From JAVBQJ01 sp031549115 (GTDB lineage: Bacteria; Verrucomicrobiota; Lentisphaeria; Victivallales; Victivallaceae), in NCBI GenBank assembly GCA_031549115.1, contig JAVBQJ010000042.1:20707-84706 (forward strand): DNA of 64,000 bases. The letters are read 5' to 3'. The stretch's first letter is position 1. Each line of letters starts with the position of its first letter. Both the position numbers and the translations under genes were made by a program. This document shows, one piece after another, positions 34,299-43,369 of this stretch. The notes beneath the pieces are model-generated. The model saw only the letters and a program-made list of their open reading frames with translations, did no database searches and was not told where the DNA came from.

Positions 34299-34931
34299 TT
34301 ACCGAGCAGTCAAGGTTGAGGCGACACCAGGCTCCGGCGCGGTGCGGCTCAGGCGGTACTTCCCGGCGATTTCGTATTTGCCCGCTTCCAGCATCGAATA
34401 AATTTCCGGGGTGGAGTTGAGCACGAGCGAATTGTCTTTGAGCCGCACCGTGTCATTGACCGGGAGGTAATCGTTGCCGCTCTTGCGGACGAAGGTCACG
34501 GTATGGAACTCCGGATTTTCCGGAGTTCCGGCCACCTCGAAAATGAGGAACACCGACTGAAACAGGACCGCGGTGTTGTCGTCGTAACCCTTTTGTCTCA
34601 ACATGGCCCCGGTATTGGCCAGGGCGACGCAGAAACGTTTGCCGGATGCGGTGAATACGCCTCCCAGCATCGGCGGCCACGGTTTGCCGCTGTTTTCCAG
34701 GGTGACGGCTACGACGATGCGGCCGGGGATCTCGTTGTCTTCCTGAAAAGTCACATGGCCGGTTGGCAGAGTGCTTTTTTCCAGATCGGTCACCTCCCAT
34801 TCGCCCAGCCAGGCTTCCGGGAACGGCTGTATGGCCGTTTCCGGGCACGGCGCCTCCAGTGTCCGGGTGACGCCGCATCCGGTCAAGAGCGCCGTCAGCG
34901 CCGCCAGTGCGAAAACTTGGAATTTACGCAT
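34299..34931 (-). CDS. small lipoprotein of unknown function
   Basis: 210 residues from ATG 34931, with AGGAGGTGG upstream. Signal MRKFQVFALAALTALLTGCG with lipobox LTGC (Cys about 19). The mature part is beta-rich (WLGEWEVTDLEKSTLPTGHV near the start), about 190 residues, with no family I recognise. The start overlaps the end of the AraC-type gene by 8 bp, so it is probably co-expressed with the regulator, an unusual partner. It is likely anchored to the outer or inner membrane facing the periplasm. Confidence 0.6.
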   Translation of the reverse strand: MRKFQVFALAALTALLTGCGVTRTLEAPCPETAIQPFPEAWLGEWEVTDLEKSTLPTGHVTFQEDNEIPGRIVVAVTLENSGKPWPPMLGGVFTASGKRFCVALANTGAMLRQKGYDDNTAVLFQSVFLIFEVAGTPENPEFHTVTFVRKSGNDYLPVNDTVRLKDNSLVLNSTPEIYSMLEAGKYEIAGKYRLSRTAPEPGVASTLTAR

Positions 34932-35871
34932 AATCCACCTCCTGTTGTTCATGCAGCAACGTGTTGATATGTTTCCGGTAATCCCGCGGCGTCCGTCCGC
35001 GCCGCCGGAGAAATTGCCGGTTGAAATTCGAGAGATTGGGGAAGCCGGAATCCAGCGCGATTTCGGAGATGCTCCGGTCGCTTCGGGCCAGCAGCCGCTG
35101 CGCGTGGGCGAGGCGCAGTTCGGTCACATAGTCGGCAAAGCCGAGCCGGACGGTGCGCCGGAAAAAACGCCGGAAGCTCTCTTTGTCCATGCCGACGGCG
35201 GCGCCGGCCGAAGCCAGCGACAGCTTTTCCCGGAAGCGGCGGCGGATGAATTGCAGCGCGCGTTCGATCCGGGCGGAATCCTCCACCGCTTCCGGCGGAT
35301 GCTCCGGCGCCAGCGGCCGTCCCGGGGTTTCGGCCAGCAGCAGCAGCAAGCGCAGGAAACCCAGCAGCCGCTCGGCACCTTCGGCGTCGAACACCGCCGG
35401 AACCAGCGCGGCAAACCGCGGATGGCCGGAAAACAGCATGCCGTTCGGCTGCTCCGCCAGCAGCCGCGCCGCCGGCTGAAATTCCGGGAGCCGCAATAGA
35501 TCGCTCGCTTGCAACGCGTGGCTTATTTTGATGACCCGCAGGTCGGGGAGCGAAGGAGCTTCCGCGCCCGGCGCCGGGGAGGGGGCGTAGAAGTGCGGCA
35601 CATTGGCGCCGATCAGCGCCAGCTGGCCCGGGGCGAATGCGGTGAGTTCGGAACCGATCAGAAGCCTGCCCGCGCCCGACGCCACATAGGTGAGCTCCCA
35701 CTCCGGATGGTAGTGATAGATGCAGTGAAAGCCGGACCCGGCGACGGTTTCCAGCGCGATGCTCGCGTCCTCCGGCGTGGTGACCTTTTCGAAATTGAGT
35801 TTCGGTGAACTTTTGCCGTATCGTATCACTTTTTTGCCATTTTTCAGTGGTAACTTCCCGAAAATCATCAT
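34924..35871 (-). CDS. AraC-family regulator
   Basis: 315 residues if ATG 35871 is used. Another ATG follows at 35868, and a -10-like TATACT overlaps this spot, so the true start may lie further in. The N-terminal cupin shows FHCIYHYHPEWELTYVASGAG (about 48-68) and GQLALIGANVPHFY. The C-terminal AraC domain has ASAGAAVGMDKESFRRFF and ISEIALDSGFPNLSNFNRQF. It is divergent from the D-lyxose isomerase gene and probably controls it. Confidence 0.8.
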   Translation of the reverse strand: MMIFGKLPLKNGKKVIRYGKSSPKLNFEKVTTPEDASIALETVAGSGFHCIYHYHPEWELTYVASGAGRLLIGSELTAFAPGQLALIGANVPHFYAPSPAPGAEAPSLPDLRVIKISHALQASDLLRLPEFQPAARLLAEQPNGMLFSGHPRFAALVPAVFDAEGAERLLGFLRLLLLLAETPGRPLAPEHPPEAVEDSARIERALQFIRRRFREKLSLASAGAAVGMDKESFRRFFRRTVRLGFADYVTELRLAHAQRLLARSDRSISEIALDSGFPNLSNFNRQFLRRRGRTPRDYRKHINTLLHEQQEVDYA

Positions 35872-35926
35872 ATAGTATACTGTAACCGTAAAAAAACAAT
35901 TTTCAAGACAGGGGAGGGCGGATACC

Positions 35927-36607
35927 ATGAAACGTTCGGAAATCAATCAGCTTATTCGCGGGGCGGAAGCGTTTTTCGCCGGGTTTCAGTTCCGGCTGCC
36001 GCGTTTCGCCTCCTGGACGCCGGAGGAGTGGCGGACGCGCGGCGCCGAGGTCCGGGAGATCGCCGACTGCAATCTGGGGTGGGACATCACCGACTTCGGC
36101 AGCGGCGACTTCGCACGCTGCGGGCTATTGCTGTTCACTGTCCGCAACGGCATCATGAACCACCCGGATTACCCCAAGGCCTATGCGGAAAAAATCATGA
36201 TTTCGCGTTCGGAGCAGGTGACGCCGATGCACTGCCACTTACTCAAACGCGAGGACATCATCAACCGCGGCGGCGGCAACCTGGTGTTCGAATTGTACAA
36301 TCGCGCCGGGGAGCGCGGTTTGGGGGATACGCCGGTCGAGGTGGTGCGCGACGGTGAAATCCTGACCGTGAAAGCCGGCGCCAAATTGGTGCTGGCGCCG
36401 GGTGAGAGCATCACATTGCCGCCGGATCTCTTTCACACCTTTTACGCCGAGGCGGGAAGCGCGGTGATGATCGGCGAAGTGTCGTCGGTCAACGACGACC
36501 ACGCCGACAACTTGTTTTACCATCCGCAGAACCGCTTCCCGGCCATCGGAGAGGATGAAGCCCCGTACCGCCTCCTGGTCGGCGACTACGAAGCGTATTA
36601 CCGGTAA
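35927..36607 (+). CDS. D-lyxose ketol-isomerase (cupin type)
   Basis: 226 residues, with GGGGAGGGCGG before ATG 35927. It matches the YdaE/D-lyxose isomerase cupin family: KIMISRSEQVTPMHCHLLKREDIINRGGGNLV (about 86-117) supplies the metal-binding His-x-His and Glu, and LPPDLFHTFYAE a further His. The enzyme interconverts D-lyxose and D-xylulose, and often D-mannose and D-fructose. It acts in the cytoplasm. It is divergent from an AraC regulator and convergent with the GH42-like operon, so it probably serves local sugar use. Confidence 0.82.
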   Translation: MKRSEINQLIRGAEAFFAGFQFRLPRFASWTPEEWRTRGAEVREIADCNLGWDITDFGSGDFARCGLLLFTVRNGIMNHPDYPKAYAEKIMISRSEQVTPMHCHLLKREDIINRGGGNLVFELYNRAGERGLGDTPVEVVRDGEILTVKAGAKLVLAPGESITLPPDLFHTFYAEAGSAVMIGEVSSVNDDHADNLFYHPQNRFPAIGEDEAPYRLLVGDYEAYYR

Positions 36608-36638
36608 TCCCGGGCAGAAGGCGATAGCGGGAGTCGGT

Positions 36639-38903
36639 TTATTCCGGTTTGAGCTTTTCCCAATCCGCTTTGCTGCCCCGGAAGTATAAATAGGTGTTTT
36701 CCGGTTCGACGGCGAGCTGGAAGTTCCGGGCCGGAGCTGTTTCCACGTCGCGGAATACCTCGTATAGCGCGGTTGCTTCGGGAAAGTGCAGCCGGACTTC
36801 GGTGGTGTCGCGTCGGGTATTGAAGCCGATGAAGCTTTCATTCAGGAACAGCGTGTCGGAGCTTTCCATATACTCCTGTCCGCCGGCTTGGCGCAGGGCG
36901 TAACGCAGTACGCCGGGGGCCAGAATCGGCGAGGTCGAATAGATCGCCGTCCAACCGTCATGGGTTTTTTCCACCAGTGACGGCAATTGCGTTTCAGCCT
37001 GGCATCCGAGGATGGTCACCGCCGGGTCGGGGACATAGACCGCCGGAGCGAAGGTATATTCTGCCGCCTGCGGATCGCAACTTTCCGGTACGGTCAGGAC
37101 GCCGAGGCGCTCGGCGGGGTCGAATCCGGCTTCCAGCAATGTTGCTGTCGGCGTCATCTGCCAGGTCAGCGGCCTTTCGGCAATCGCCATTTCCATGCCG
37201 GTCAGGCGGCTCATATTGGCCAGGGATAATGCTCCGGTGCCGTCGATCAAGCCGTCGCACCACAGGAATATTGCGGTGGCATGATTGGCTTTCATAGTTG
37301 CATGAACGACTTCCCGCTCCGCATCGCTGATGGCGGTGGTCAGAAAGAATACATACACCTTATAGGCGGAATCTTTGACCTGATCGAGAAAAATCATATC
37401 GTATGCCGCACCGAAGCGTCCCCAGTTGAAGCGGGGATAATCGATCAATGCGAAGCCGCGGGTCGGTCCCTGCCGCTCCAGGTCGCGTCCCAGATAGCGG
37501 GCCATGTCCATATCCACTACAAATGCCGTCTCCGCGCCGCTTTTCCGGGAGGTGTACAAGGAGCGCTCGAAAATATCGCTCATCGCCTGCCACATCGGCA
37601 TCAGTTCCGGAACGTCGAATTTGTAGTCCATCTGCCATAGATACGGATATTGTCCCTGGGTCATGGCGCCCGCGAATGCCGCTTTCTGCTTGTTGACGGT
37701 TGACCGCAGATCCGGGGTGGCGCCATAACCCTTGTCGGAACCGACATGAGTGCGGACGTCATTCTGGTAAACCAGAATCTTGTTCATTTTTCCGAGACCG
37801 GTGGTCACCTGGGTCGGCGCGTAAAAGCCGTGATCGGAGATATTATCCCGTCCGGGGTACGAGGGCCACAAATCGAGGAAATCCACCGGTACGTCCTGCA
37901 GATATTCCCGGACCCGGGCACTGCCGAGCGGGTTGTTGCCGTCGGGGGCATAGCCCCAATTCCCGGTCAGAGTGGAGCCGTGACGCACCCCGACCAGAGC
38001 CTGATTGTGGGTGGCGGATTTGATGGTTTGGGCGAAATCGACGATGAATTGCGCATACGCCTGTGCCTGAAAATCCTCCGTGTCCGCAACCCGGCGGTGT
38101 TCGGCCGGTGCGAAAAGCAATGGATAACGCGAGGTGCCTGCCGCGTAATCGGCTTGCGGTGTGGCCGTGGCCAGCGTGACAGCGACATCCTGCCAGGCGT
38201 TTTGCAGCGCCTCATCCGTGACGTAACGGTGTTGCAGGAAGGCACGGAATCCGGCGAGGGCGGCCGGGGTCGTCCACGACTGCTCCCAGTTGCAATCCAG
38301 ACTCTTGCCGTTGAACAGAGTGTAGCCGATGACCATTTCCCGGTAAGGCGAACTCTGGATGTGTGCCGCCAGCTGCCGCAATGCTTCGCGGGCGTCCCGG
38401 CGCCAGACACCGGACAGGTAGTCCGGCAGTTCGACGCCATCGGGGGTTGTCATGGTGTGCTCCGGGTTCTTTCGGCACCACCAGCGGCTGCCGTCCAGCG
38501 CCACCTTCAACAGAATCCGGGCATCGGGGTTGGCTTCGCGAATGCGTGCCAGCTGTCCATCCAGATAGCTCCAGTCGTATTGACCGGGTCCGGTCCAGGT
38601 GGTTCCGTACGGCAGCCCGTACATCGATTCGCCCAGTGCGAACAGGAAGCGGGCGGTGGAGAAGCCCGCATCGTGAAGCAGATGACGCAGCTCCGCATCG
38701 CTGCAATAGGCGTTGACAATGGCGTCGAAACCGAGGCCGGTGACTGGTTTGCCGTTGACCCGGATGCCCGCCGCGCCCATCACGTCGCCGATTTCGGCAC
38801 GGATGGGGGGCGGCGAAGCAAGAATCGCGTCGGCGTCAGGCGTGTTGCCGGCGGAAAGAGCAAGCGCCCCGAAGCCGCACAAGATGAAGGAAAAATATTT
38901 CAT
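36639..38903 (-). CDS. secreted GH42-like (beta-galactosidase family) protein
   Basis: 754 residues from ATG 38903. Signal peptide MKYFSFILCGFGALALSAG. The first about 420 residues look like a GH42/GHA TIM barrel: FSTARFLFALGES, YLDGQLARIREANPDARILLKV, then VIGYTLFNGKSLDCNWEQSW (about 218-237), which stands where GH42-type enzymes carry the acid/base block. F-x-x-F-L-x-x-(K/R)Y and ALQNAWQD follow. The C-terminal part contains a glutamine-amidotransferase-like segment (YDMIFLDQVKDSAYKVYVF). There is no ribosome site; the gene starts 7 bp after the pseudopilin stop, so coupling is likely. Catalytic residues are not certain. Confidence 0.55.
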   Translation of the reverse strand: MKYFSFILCGFGALALSAGNTPDADAILASPPPIRAEIGDVMGAAGIRVNGKPVTGLGFDAIVNAYCSDAELRHLLHDAGFSTARFLFALGESMYGLPYGTTWTGPGQYDWSYLDGQLARIREANPDARILLKVALDGSRWWCRKNPEHTMTTPDGVELPDYLSGVWRRDAREALRQLAAHIQSSPYREMVIGYTLFNGKSLDCNWEQSWTTPAALAGFRAFLQHRYVTDEALQNAWQDVAVTLATATPQADYAAGTSRYPLLFAPAEHRRVADTEDFQAQAYAQFIVDFAQTIKSATHNQALVGVRHGSTLTGNWGYAPDGNNPLGSARVREYLQDVPVDFLDLWPSYPGRDNISDHGFYAPTQVTTGLGKMNKILVYQNDVRTHVGSDKGYGATPDLRSTVNKQKAAFAGAMTQGQYPYLWQMDYKFDVPELMPMWQAMSDIFERSLYTSRKSGAETAFVVDMDMARYLGRDLERQGPTRGFALIDYPRFNWGRFGAAYDMIFLDQVKDSAYKVYVFFLTTAISDAEREVVHATMKANHATAIFLWCDGLIDGTGALSLANMSRLTGMEMAIAERPLTWQMTPTATLLEAGFDPAERLGVLTVPESCDPQAAEYTFAPAVYVPDPAVTILGCQAETQLPSLVEKTHDGWTAIYSTSPILAPGVLRYALRQAGGQEYMESSDTLFLNESFIGFNTRRDTTEVRLHFPEATALYEVFRDVETAPARNFQLAVEPENTYLYFRGSKADWEKLKPE

Positions 38904-38910
38904 ATGAATG

Positions 38911-39627
38911 TTACTGTTCTGATTTGATGAACCAATGATCGATATTTTCCATCTCTTTCGGCACCAAAGATGCGGCGTGACCGTCGGCAAACGCGGCATT
39001 GGTCCGGTTACTGTGGTAGGTCATGACCGGGAGACTGTAGGTTTTCCAATCGCTCCAACTGCCGCCGCCGAAGTTTTTCGGTGCCCACGGTTCGGTGCGA
39101 AGAAAGGTACAGACTTGAAACGGCGAATCGAAGTAAGTCACGATGTCCGATCCGAGATTGGCGGCGTTGTGATCGAGTGTGAAGGTACTTTTTATGGTGG
39201 CGACGCCTCCATTCATACAGTAAGCGCTCTCCGGATTGGTGGGACTGGTGGCATGCGGGGAACTGCTGTCGAAGCTTTCTGAGGCCCGGCTCGGACAGCG
39301 GAACATATCGGGAGCAAGGCCTCCGTCCTCGACCAGCATTCGACCCCAATTTTTCGGATAGCTGCAATAACCGTCCTGGCGGTTCCAGCTGTAGCAACCG
39401 CCGAAATAAGCGCCGCAGTCCAGATTGCCGGGCATGGCGCCGTTGTTATCGTTGTTGTAAATGGCCGAAGCGATACCGAATTGTTTGAGATTGCTGATGC
39501 ATTTGGCGGACTGCGCCGCCGCCCGCGCTTTGGACAGCGCCGGGAGCAGCATACTGGCGAGGATCGCGATAATGGCTATCACGACCAGCAGCTCTATCAA
39601 TGTGAAATAACGGGGAAACAGTTTCAT
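38911..39627 (-). CDS. pseudopilin-like H-X9-DG protein paired with GH42-like gene
   Basis: 238 residues. N-terminus MKLFPRYFTLIELLVVIAII with Phe+1, Glu+5 and Tyr at -1. The C-terminal part has YHSNRTNAAFADGH (H-X9-DG). It ends DHWFIKSEQ, lacking the DKTG ending seen in the two GH123-paired proteins. GGAGG lies 9 nt before ATG 39627. It is third in the operon after the GntR-SBP regulator and the GHL6-like gene and directly before the secreted GH42-like enzyme. Confidence 0.8.
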   Translation of the reverse strand: MKLFPRYFTLIELLVVIAIIAILASMLLPALSKARAAAQSAKCISNLKQFGIASAIYNNDNNGAMPGNLDCGAYFGGCYSWNRQDGYCSYPKNWGRMLVEDGGLAPDMFRCPSRASESFDSSSPHATSPTNPESAYCMNGGVATIKSTFTLDHNAANLGSDIVTYFDSPFQVCTFLRTEPWAPKNFGGGSWSDWKTYSLPVMTYHSNRTNAAFADGHAASLVPKEMENIDHWFIKSEQ

Positions 39628-39652
39628 TTTTTCAAGCCTCCTGATTTTGGTT

Positions 39653-41647
39653 TTAGGGGTATTCCTCGAATACGATCACCGCGTGGCCCGGAATCTCCGG
39701 CACGACGACCTCCACGTGGGCGCCGTCGTCGTGAAATTCGAGCGGTATTTGCTCCGGCGCCGCATAAACCCGATGGATCCGCTTCGAGTTCGTGCGCAGC
39801 CGGATTCGTACCTGCCGCACGATGACCGGTTCTTCGATCATTTGAATATAAGCGCCCCGCAGCTCCGGGACGTAACTCATCAGATATACCATGGTCCGGT
39901 GTTCGGCTTCCTGCCGGGTGGCGGCGATGCGGCCGAAGCCGGGCAACCCTTCGACGGCGAGAAAGGGACTCTCGTACAACTCCGTCAGCCAGGCGCCGAA
40001 CAACTGGCGCATCGGTATTTGGGCATTGCGGAAGTAATTGCGGAAGAGCGGGAAGACGCAGTGCAGCACATTGCCGTACCGGAGTGCCGCCGCCTCTCCG
40101 GTGGGCGCGTCGGGCGGCAGATACACCAATCCGTGTTCGCCGTTCCAGCCCCGGTTGAAAAACGGTTTGACCAATGCGGCGCGGACTTCGGCGCCGTTTT
40201 CGGAAAGGGGGGTGACCAATGTACCCTCCGCACCGATGATAAACGGCATCGGCGGCAATTCCGGCGCGGTCAGGAATGCCGGATCGTACGGCCATTCGCC
40301 ACGGGAATGCATGCCCCAGAGCTCCGGCAGCGCGAAGTCGTCGCCTGTTTCCGCGAGTCCGCCGTGGTAGCTCGAAATCACCTTGCCGCCCGCCGCCAGA
40401 TGCCGGCGCACCTGCTGTGCCAGTTGTTCGGACAGGCGAATCTCATCGGCGAGGATGAGCACCCGGCACGGCGGCAGGTCGCGCAGGTCGTTGACGATCT
40501 GAAACGGTATTTTCAGCTCCTCCAGCATCCGCGCCGCGCCCTGGATCGACTGCAGCGCCTGCTGCGCCAACGGATTCGGGTTGGCGGCGCAGCGCCAGGC
40601 TTCGTGGTGCATCACCAGCACGACTTCGGCGCAGCTGACGGCACCGTCCAGCCACGGTTCGAGCTGCTGGAATTTCCCGTACACCTTCGCCTCCAAGTCC
40701 AACACCGCGTCGTTGCGGTCGCCGCGCGGATGGAGGTGGTCGCCGATGTTGGTCCGCATCGTGTGCGCCAATCCGTAAATGCAGTCGTACGCGAGACTGG
40801 CTTCGGTGCGAATGCCGCCGAAGTCGCCCCAACTGGCGTGAAAGCGCCCGGTCATATTCACCACCGGCAGCTCCGGCGCCACATTGCGCACATAGTGTGC
40901 CAGCACCGGCAGCACATCGTAGCCCCAGCCGCCGGTCGGCAGGCATTCGCACTCGAAATACGTGGCGTATTCGCGCTGCTCCTCGTAATCCGGCCCGTTG
41001 AAGTAAAGCAAAAGACCGGGGCGGTCGGCGCGCAGCTGCTCCGCGATCCGGCGCATCAGCCGGTTCCGTGACATCCGGGCGAATTCGTAGCGCGACTGCG
41101 GTTCGTCATAGCGGTAGCCGAGCTCCTTCATTTCCGCGACGCATTCGCCGCCGATGCAGATATTCGGCTGCATGCAGTCGAAAAACATTCCGTCCACCGG
41201 ATAATTCGCCGTGATCTCACGCGTCATCGCCAGCAGGTGTTCGCCGTAACCGGAGTTGTAACACATCCGGCGGAAGAAGTTGTCGAGCCGGTCCGGTCCG
41301 TATACATGCCCATCCGGCGAAACCGTCGTCCAGTCGCGGCGGCGCAGCGCCTCTTCATGGCTCAAGCCGGCATTGATGTACGCGCTGAATGCGATGCCGC
41401 GCCGGTGGCAACCATCGAGGATGCCGCGCAAAAGGTCGAACTGCAAGTGCGGATGCCGGATGCCGATTTTCGTGTCGTAATAAGCGAAGCCCATGTTGCA
41501 GCGCGCCGGAAACACCACCAGATCCACCCCGGCCGCCTGAACCCGGTCGAGCCATGCGTCGATGTCGAGATTGACGCCGATGGCCGGAATATCCGGCGCG
41601 GTGTGAAAATCATAAAAGTAACACCATCTGGGCGAATGCGGCTTCAA
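39653..41647 (-). CDS. GHL6-like putative glycosidase with beta-galactosidase-type trimerisation region
   Basis: 664 residues, with an ATGA-type 4-bp overlap with the GntR-SBP gene. The TIM-barrel part shows blocks of the hypothetical glycosyl hydrolase 6 (GHL6) group: VDLVVFPARCNMGFAYYDTK, RGIAFSAYINAGLSHEEAL, and DGMFFDCMQPNICIGGECVAEM (about 156-177), whose Asp/Cys cluster is typical. From about 400 a Rossmann-like segment (RVLILADEIRLSEQLAQQVR) resembles the trimerisation domain of GH42 enzymes. No signal peptide, so cytoplasmic. No member of this type has a certain activity to my knowledge. Confidence 0.6.
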   Translation of the reverse strand: MKPHSPRWCYFYDFHTAPDIPAIGVNLDIDAWLDRVQAAGVDLVVFPARCNMGFAYYDTKIGIRHPHLQFDLLRGILDGCHRRGIAFSAYINAGLSHEEALRRRDWTTVSPDGHVYGPDRLDNFFRRMCYNSGYGEHLLAMTREITANYPVDGMFFDCMQPNICIGGECVAEMKELGYRYDEPQSRYEFARMSRNRLMRRIAEQLRADRPGLLLYFNGPDYEEQREYATYFECECLPTGGWGYDVLPVLAHYVRNVAPELPVVNMTGRFHASWGDFGGIRTEASLAYDCIYGLAHTMRTNIGDHLHPRGDRNDAVLDLEAKVYGKFQQLEPWLDGAVSCAEVVLVMHHEAWRCAANPNPLAQQALQSIQGAARMLEELKIPFQIVNDLRDLPPCRVLILADEIRLSEQLAQQVRRHLAAGGKVISSYHGGLAETGDDFALPELWGMHSRGEWPYDPAFLTAPELPPMPFIIGAEGTLVTPLSENGAEVRAALVKPFFNRGWNGEHGLVYLPPDAPTGEAAALRYGNVLHCVFPLFRNYFRNAQIPMRQLFGAWLTELYESPFLAVEGLPGFGRIAATRQEAEHRTMVYLMSYVPELRGAYIQMIEEPVIVRQVRIRLRTNSKRIHRVYAAPEQIPLEFHDDGAHVEVVVPEIPGHAVIVFEEYP

Positions 41648-43095
41648 TTGTACAACCTCATGGATTCCTGGCGTTCGTTCATAGTCTGGCGGTCGAGCTG
41701 CAAATGCAGATACGCCTGGGCGAAGCAGCGGCTGTTATTCAGCGCGGCGCGGACACTGCGCCCGTTCAAAATACACTCCCACAGCTCGATGTTAAAGATA
41801 TTCAGTCCGATATAATGCTCCTCCGGCGTCTGAAAAAACAGCGGCCGGGCCCGTTGCACCGCGGCCAAGCCGCCCGCCGCGGCGTCGGTTTGCACCAGAT
41901 AGTGCCCGGCGCCGCAGAATTCCGGATGCAGCGGGATCATCCCCTGCTCGGCCAGGTGCCGTTGCGGCGATTCGCTCTGCAGAAATTGCAGGAAACGGAT
42001 GCTTTCGATCACCTGGCGCGATTCCCGCGAGACCACCAGCGGCACCGCCACCGTCGAACAGCTGTCGTCGACCGAAAAATAGGGGTATATTTCCGGCTGC
42101 CACTCGCTGTAAAGCTGGCGGAACTGGATGATATCCGAACTGAAGCCCAGGAAAAACGGCGTTTTGCCTGCGAGAAAGGCGTGAATGTTGGCATTCGCCT
42201 GCTTCGGGGGGCTGATCCGGAAGCGGCGGCGGATGGCGACGGCTTTCTCACAGGCGTCGGCGAATTCGTCCCAGTCACCGGGATTCACCTCCGGCGCGAT
42301 CAGGGCATCCAGAATCCGGTTGAACACATTTCCCAGCCGCAGCAGCGGCTGCTGGTTGGAGCCCGGAAGCGTCAGTGCCGGGTGCTTCTCCAGCACATCG
42401 AGCAGCTCCTCCAGATAGGCGCTCTGCCCGGCGAAATCCCGGTACTCCGGCAACGGCAGCCGCTCTTTTGCCAGCAGCTCCCGGTTGTAGAACAATACGT
42501 TGCCGCTGTAATAAAACGGCAGCGCGCAATCGCTCAGAAATTCCATTCCCGCCGCCGCCGCGTCGACGAAAAAATTGCGCACATTCAACAACGGCATTTC
42601 GCTTTGCTGGTAAAGGGCCAGAGGCGAACTGCATTCGCGGACGTCGGGCAGGCCGTCGCGGTCGAGCTCCGCGGTTTCATAATCCATTGTCACCTGGAGG
42701 AAGTGGTTCCGGTCGGACAATTCGTCCAGCAATTGCTTCCACAACTGGCGCTGGGCCGGAGAGTTGCTCCCGGTCCGGCAGCGGATGGCGCCGGAGACCG
42801 GAAGCCCGGCGGCGGCCGGAAGCGGCGCCGCAGCGGAATCCATTTCCGGCGCGGCGACAAAGGCGCCCACTTTCGGCACGGAATAAATCAACCCGCTCTC
42901 TTTCAACTGCTGCAACGCCTGCCGGACGTGGTAAACATTGCAGCCGTATATGCGGGTCAGGGCCTTTTCCGATTGCAGTTTGGTGCCCGACTGCAGGACG
43001 CCGTTCCGGATGCCGTCGCGAATTGCCCGGACGATCCGGGCGCCGGCGGCGTCCTTGTTCAGGGCGGGAATTTCATTGGGTAGCTCTGTATTCAT
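41644..43095 (-). CDS. GntR-type HTH fused to a family 1 solute-binding-protein domain
   Basis: 483 residues. Residues about 15-85 form a GntR winged helix (IVRAIRDGIRNGVLQSGTKL, SEKALTRIYGCNVYHVRQAL, SGLIYSVPKVGAFV). From about 115 to 430 the protein follows the type II periplasmic sugar-binding fold: GNVLFYNRELLAKERLP (like the YNKDLF block), FLAGKTPFFLGFS, and SRQVIESIRFLQFLQSESPQRHLAEQGMIP (like the FLKFL...Q..LAE.GG.P block). With no signal peptide and a DNA-binding head, it should be a cytoplasmic one-component sugar sensor built from a binding protein. It heads the operon GHL6 - pseudopilin - GH42 and its promoter carries repeated TGCAA sites. Confidence 0.78.
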   Translation of the reverse strand: MNTELPNEIPALNKDAAGARIVRAIRDGIRNGVLQSGTKLQSEKALTRIYGCNVYHVRQALQQLKESGLIYSVPKVGAFVAAPEMDSAAAPLPAAAGLPVSGAIRCRTGSNSPAQRQLWKQLLDELSDRNHFLQVTMDYETAELDRDGLPDVRECSSPLALYQQSEMPLLNVRNFFVDAAAAGMEFLSDCALPFYYSGNVLFYNRELLAKERLPLPEYRDFAGQSAYLEELLDVLEKHPALTLPGSNQQPLLRLGNVFNRILDALIAPEVNPGDWDEFADACEKAVAIRRRFRISPPKQANANIHAFLAGKTPFFLGFSSDIIQFRQLYSEWQPEIYPYFSVDDSCSTVAVPLVVSRESRQVIESIRFLQFLQSESPQRHLAEQGMIPLHPEFCGAGHYLVQTDAAAGGLAAVQRARPLFFQTPEEHYIGLNIFNIELWECILNGRSVRAALNNSRCFAQAYLHLQLDRQTMNERQESMRLYN

Positions 43096-43126
43096 AGCAA
43101 ATTACTTTCTGATTCAATCTGCAATG

Positions 43127-43142
43127 GCTGCAATCTTGCAGC
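43127..43142. promoter_or_regulatory. palindromic operator candidate at the GntR-SBP promoter
   Basis: GCTGCAA-TC-TTGCAGC has perfect 7-bp arms and lies just downstream of the -10 box of the GntR-SBP gene. A related heptamer TCTGCAA lies at 43118-43124. This fits autorepression by the fusion regulator. Confidence 0.55.
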
Positions 43143-43153
43143 TTGCCAGTATA

Positions 43154-43181
43154 ATTATAGCAAAGAAAAAAACAAAGTCAA
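43154..43181 (-). promoter_or_regulatory. sigma70-type promoter of the GntR-SBP/GHL6/pseudopilin/GH42 operon
   Basis: On the minus strand TTGACT (43176-43181), 16-bp spacer, TATAAT (43154-43159). Confidence 0.7.
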
Positions 43182-43340
43182 TAGCGCATGGAGAAAAAAT
43201 GCGAAAAATCTGCAACTTTCAGAACTTGCAGAGTGATAAATCTGCAATTTTCTGCAAGTTTTCGAGGGCGGGGGCGGCTTTGTGCGCCCGCGCCCTCGGG
43301 AGCCGGGTGGCAAAAGTGTGAAAAAAGCGGATTTTTTCTC

Positions 43341-43369
43341 TTGCAATGGCGGGATGGGGATGCTACATT
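43341..43369 (+). promoter_or_regulatory. sigma70-type promoter of the SNF2 gene
   Basis: TTGCAA (43341-43346), 17-bp spacer, TACATT (43364-43369), about 50 bp before ATG 43421. Confidence 0.55.
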
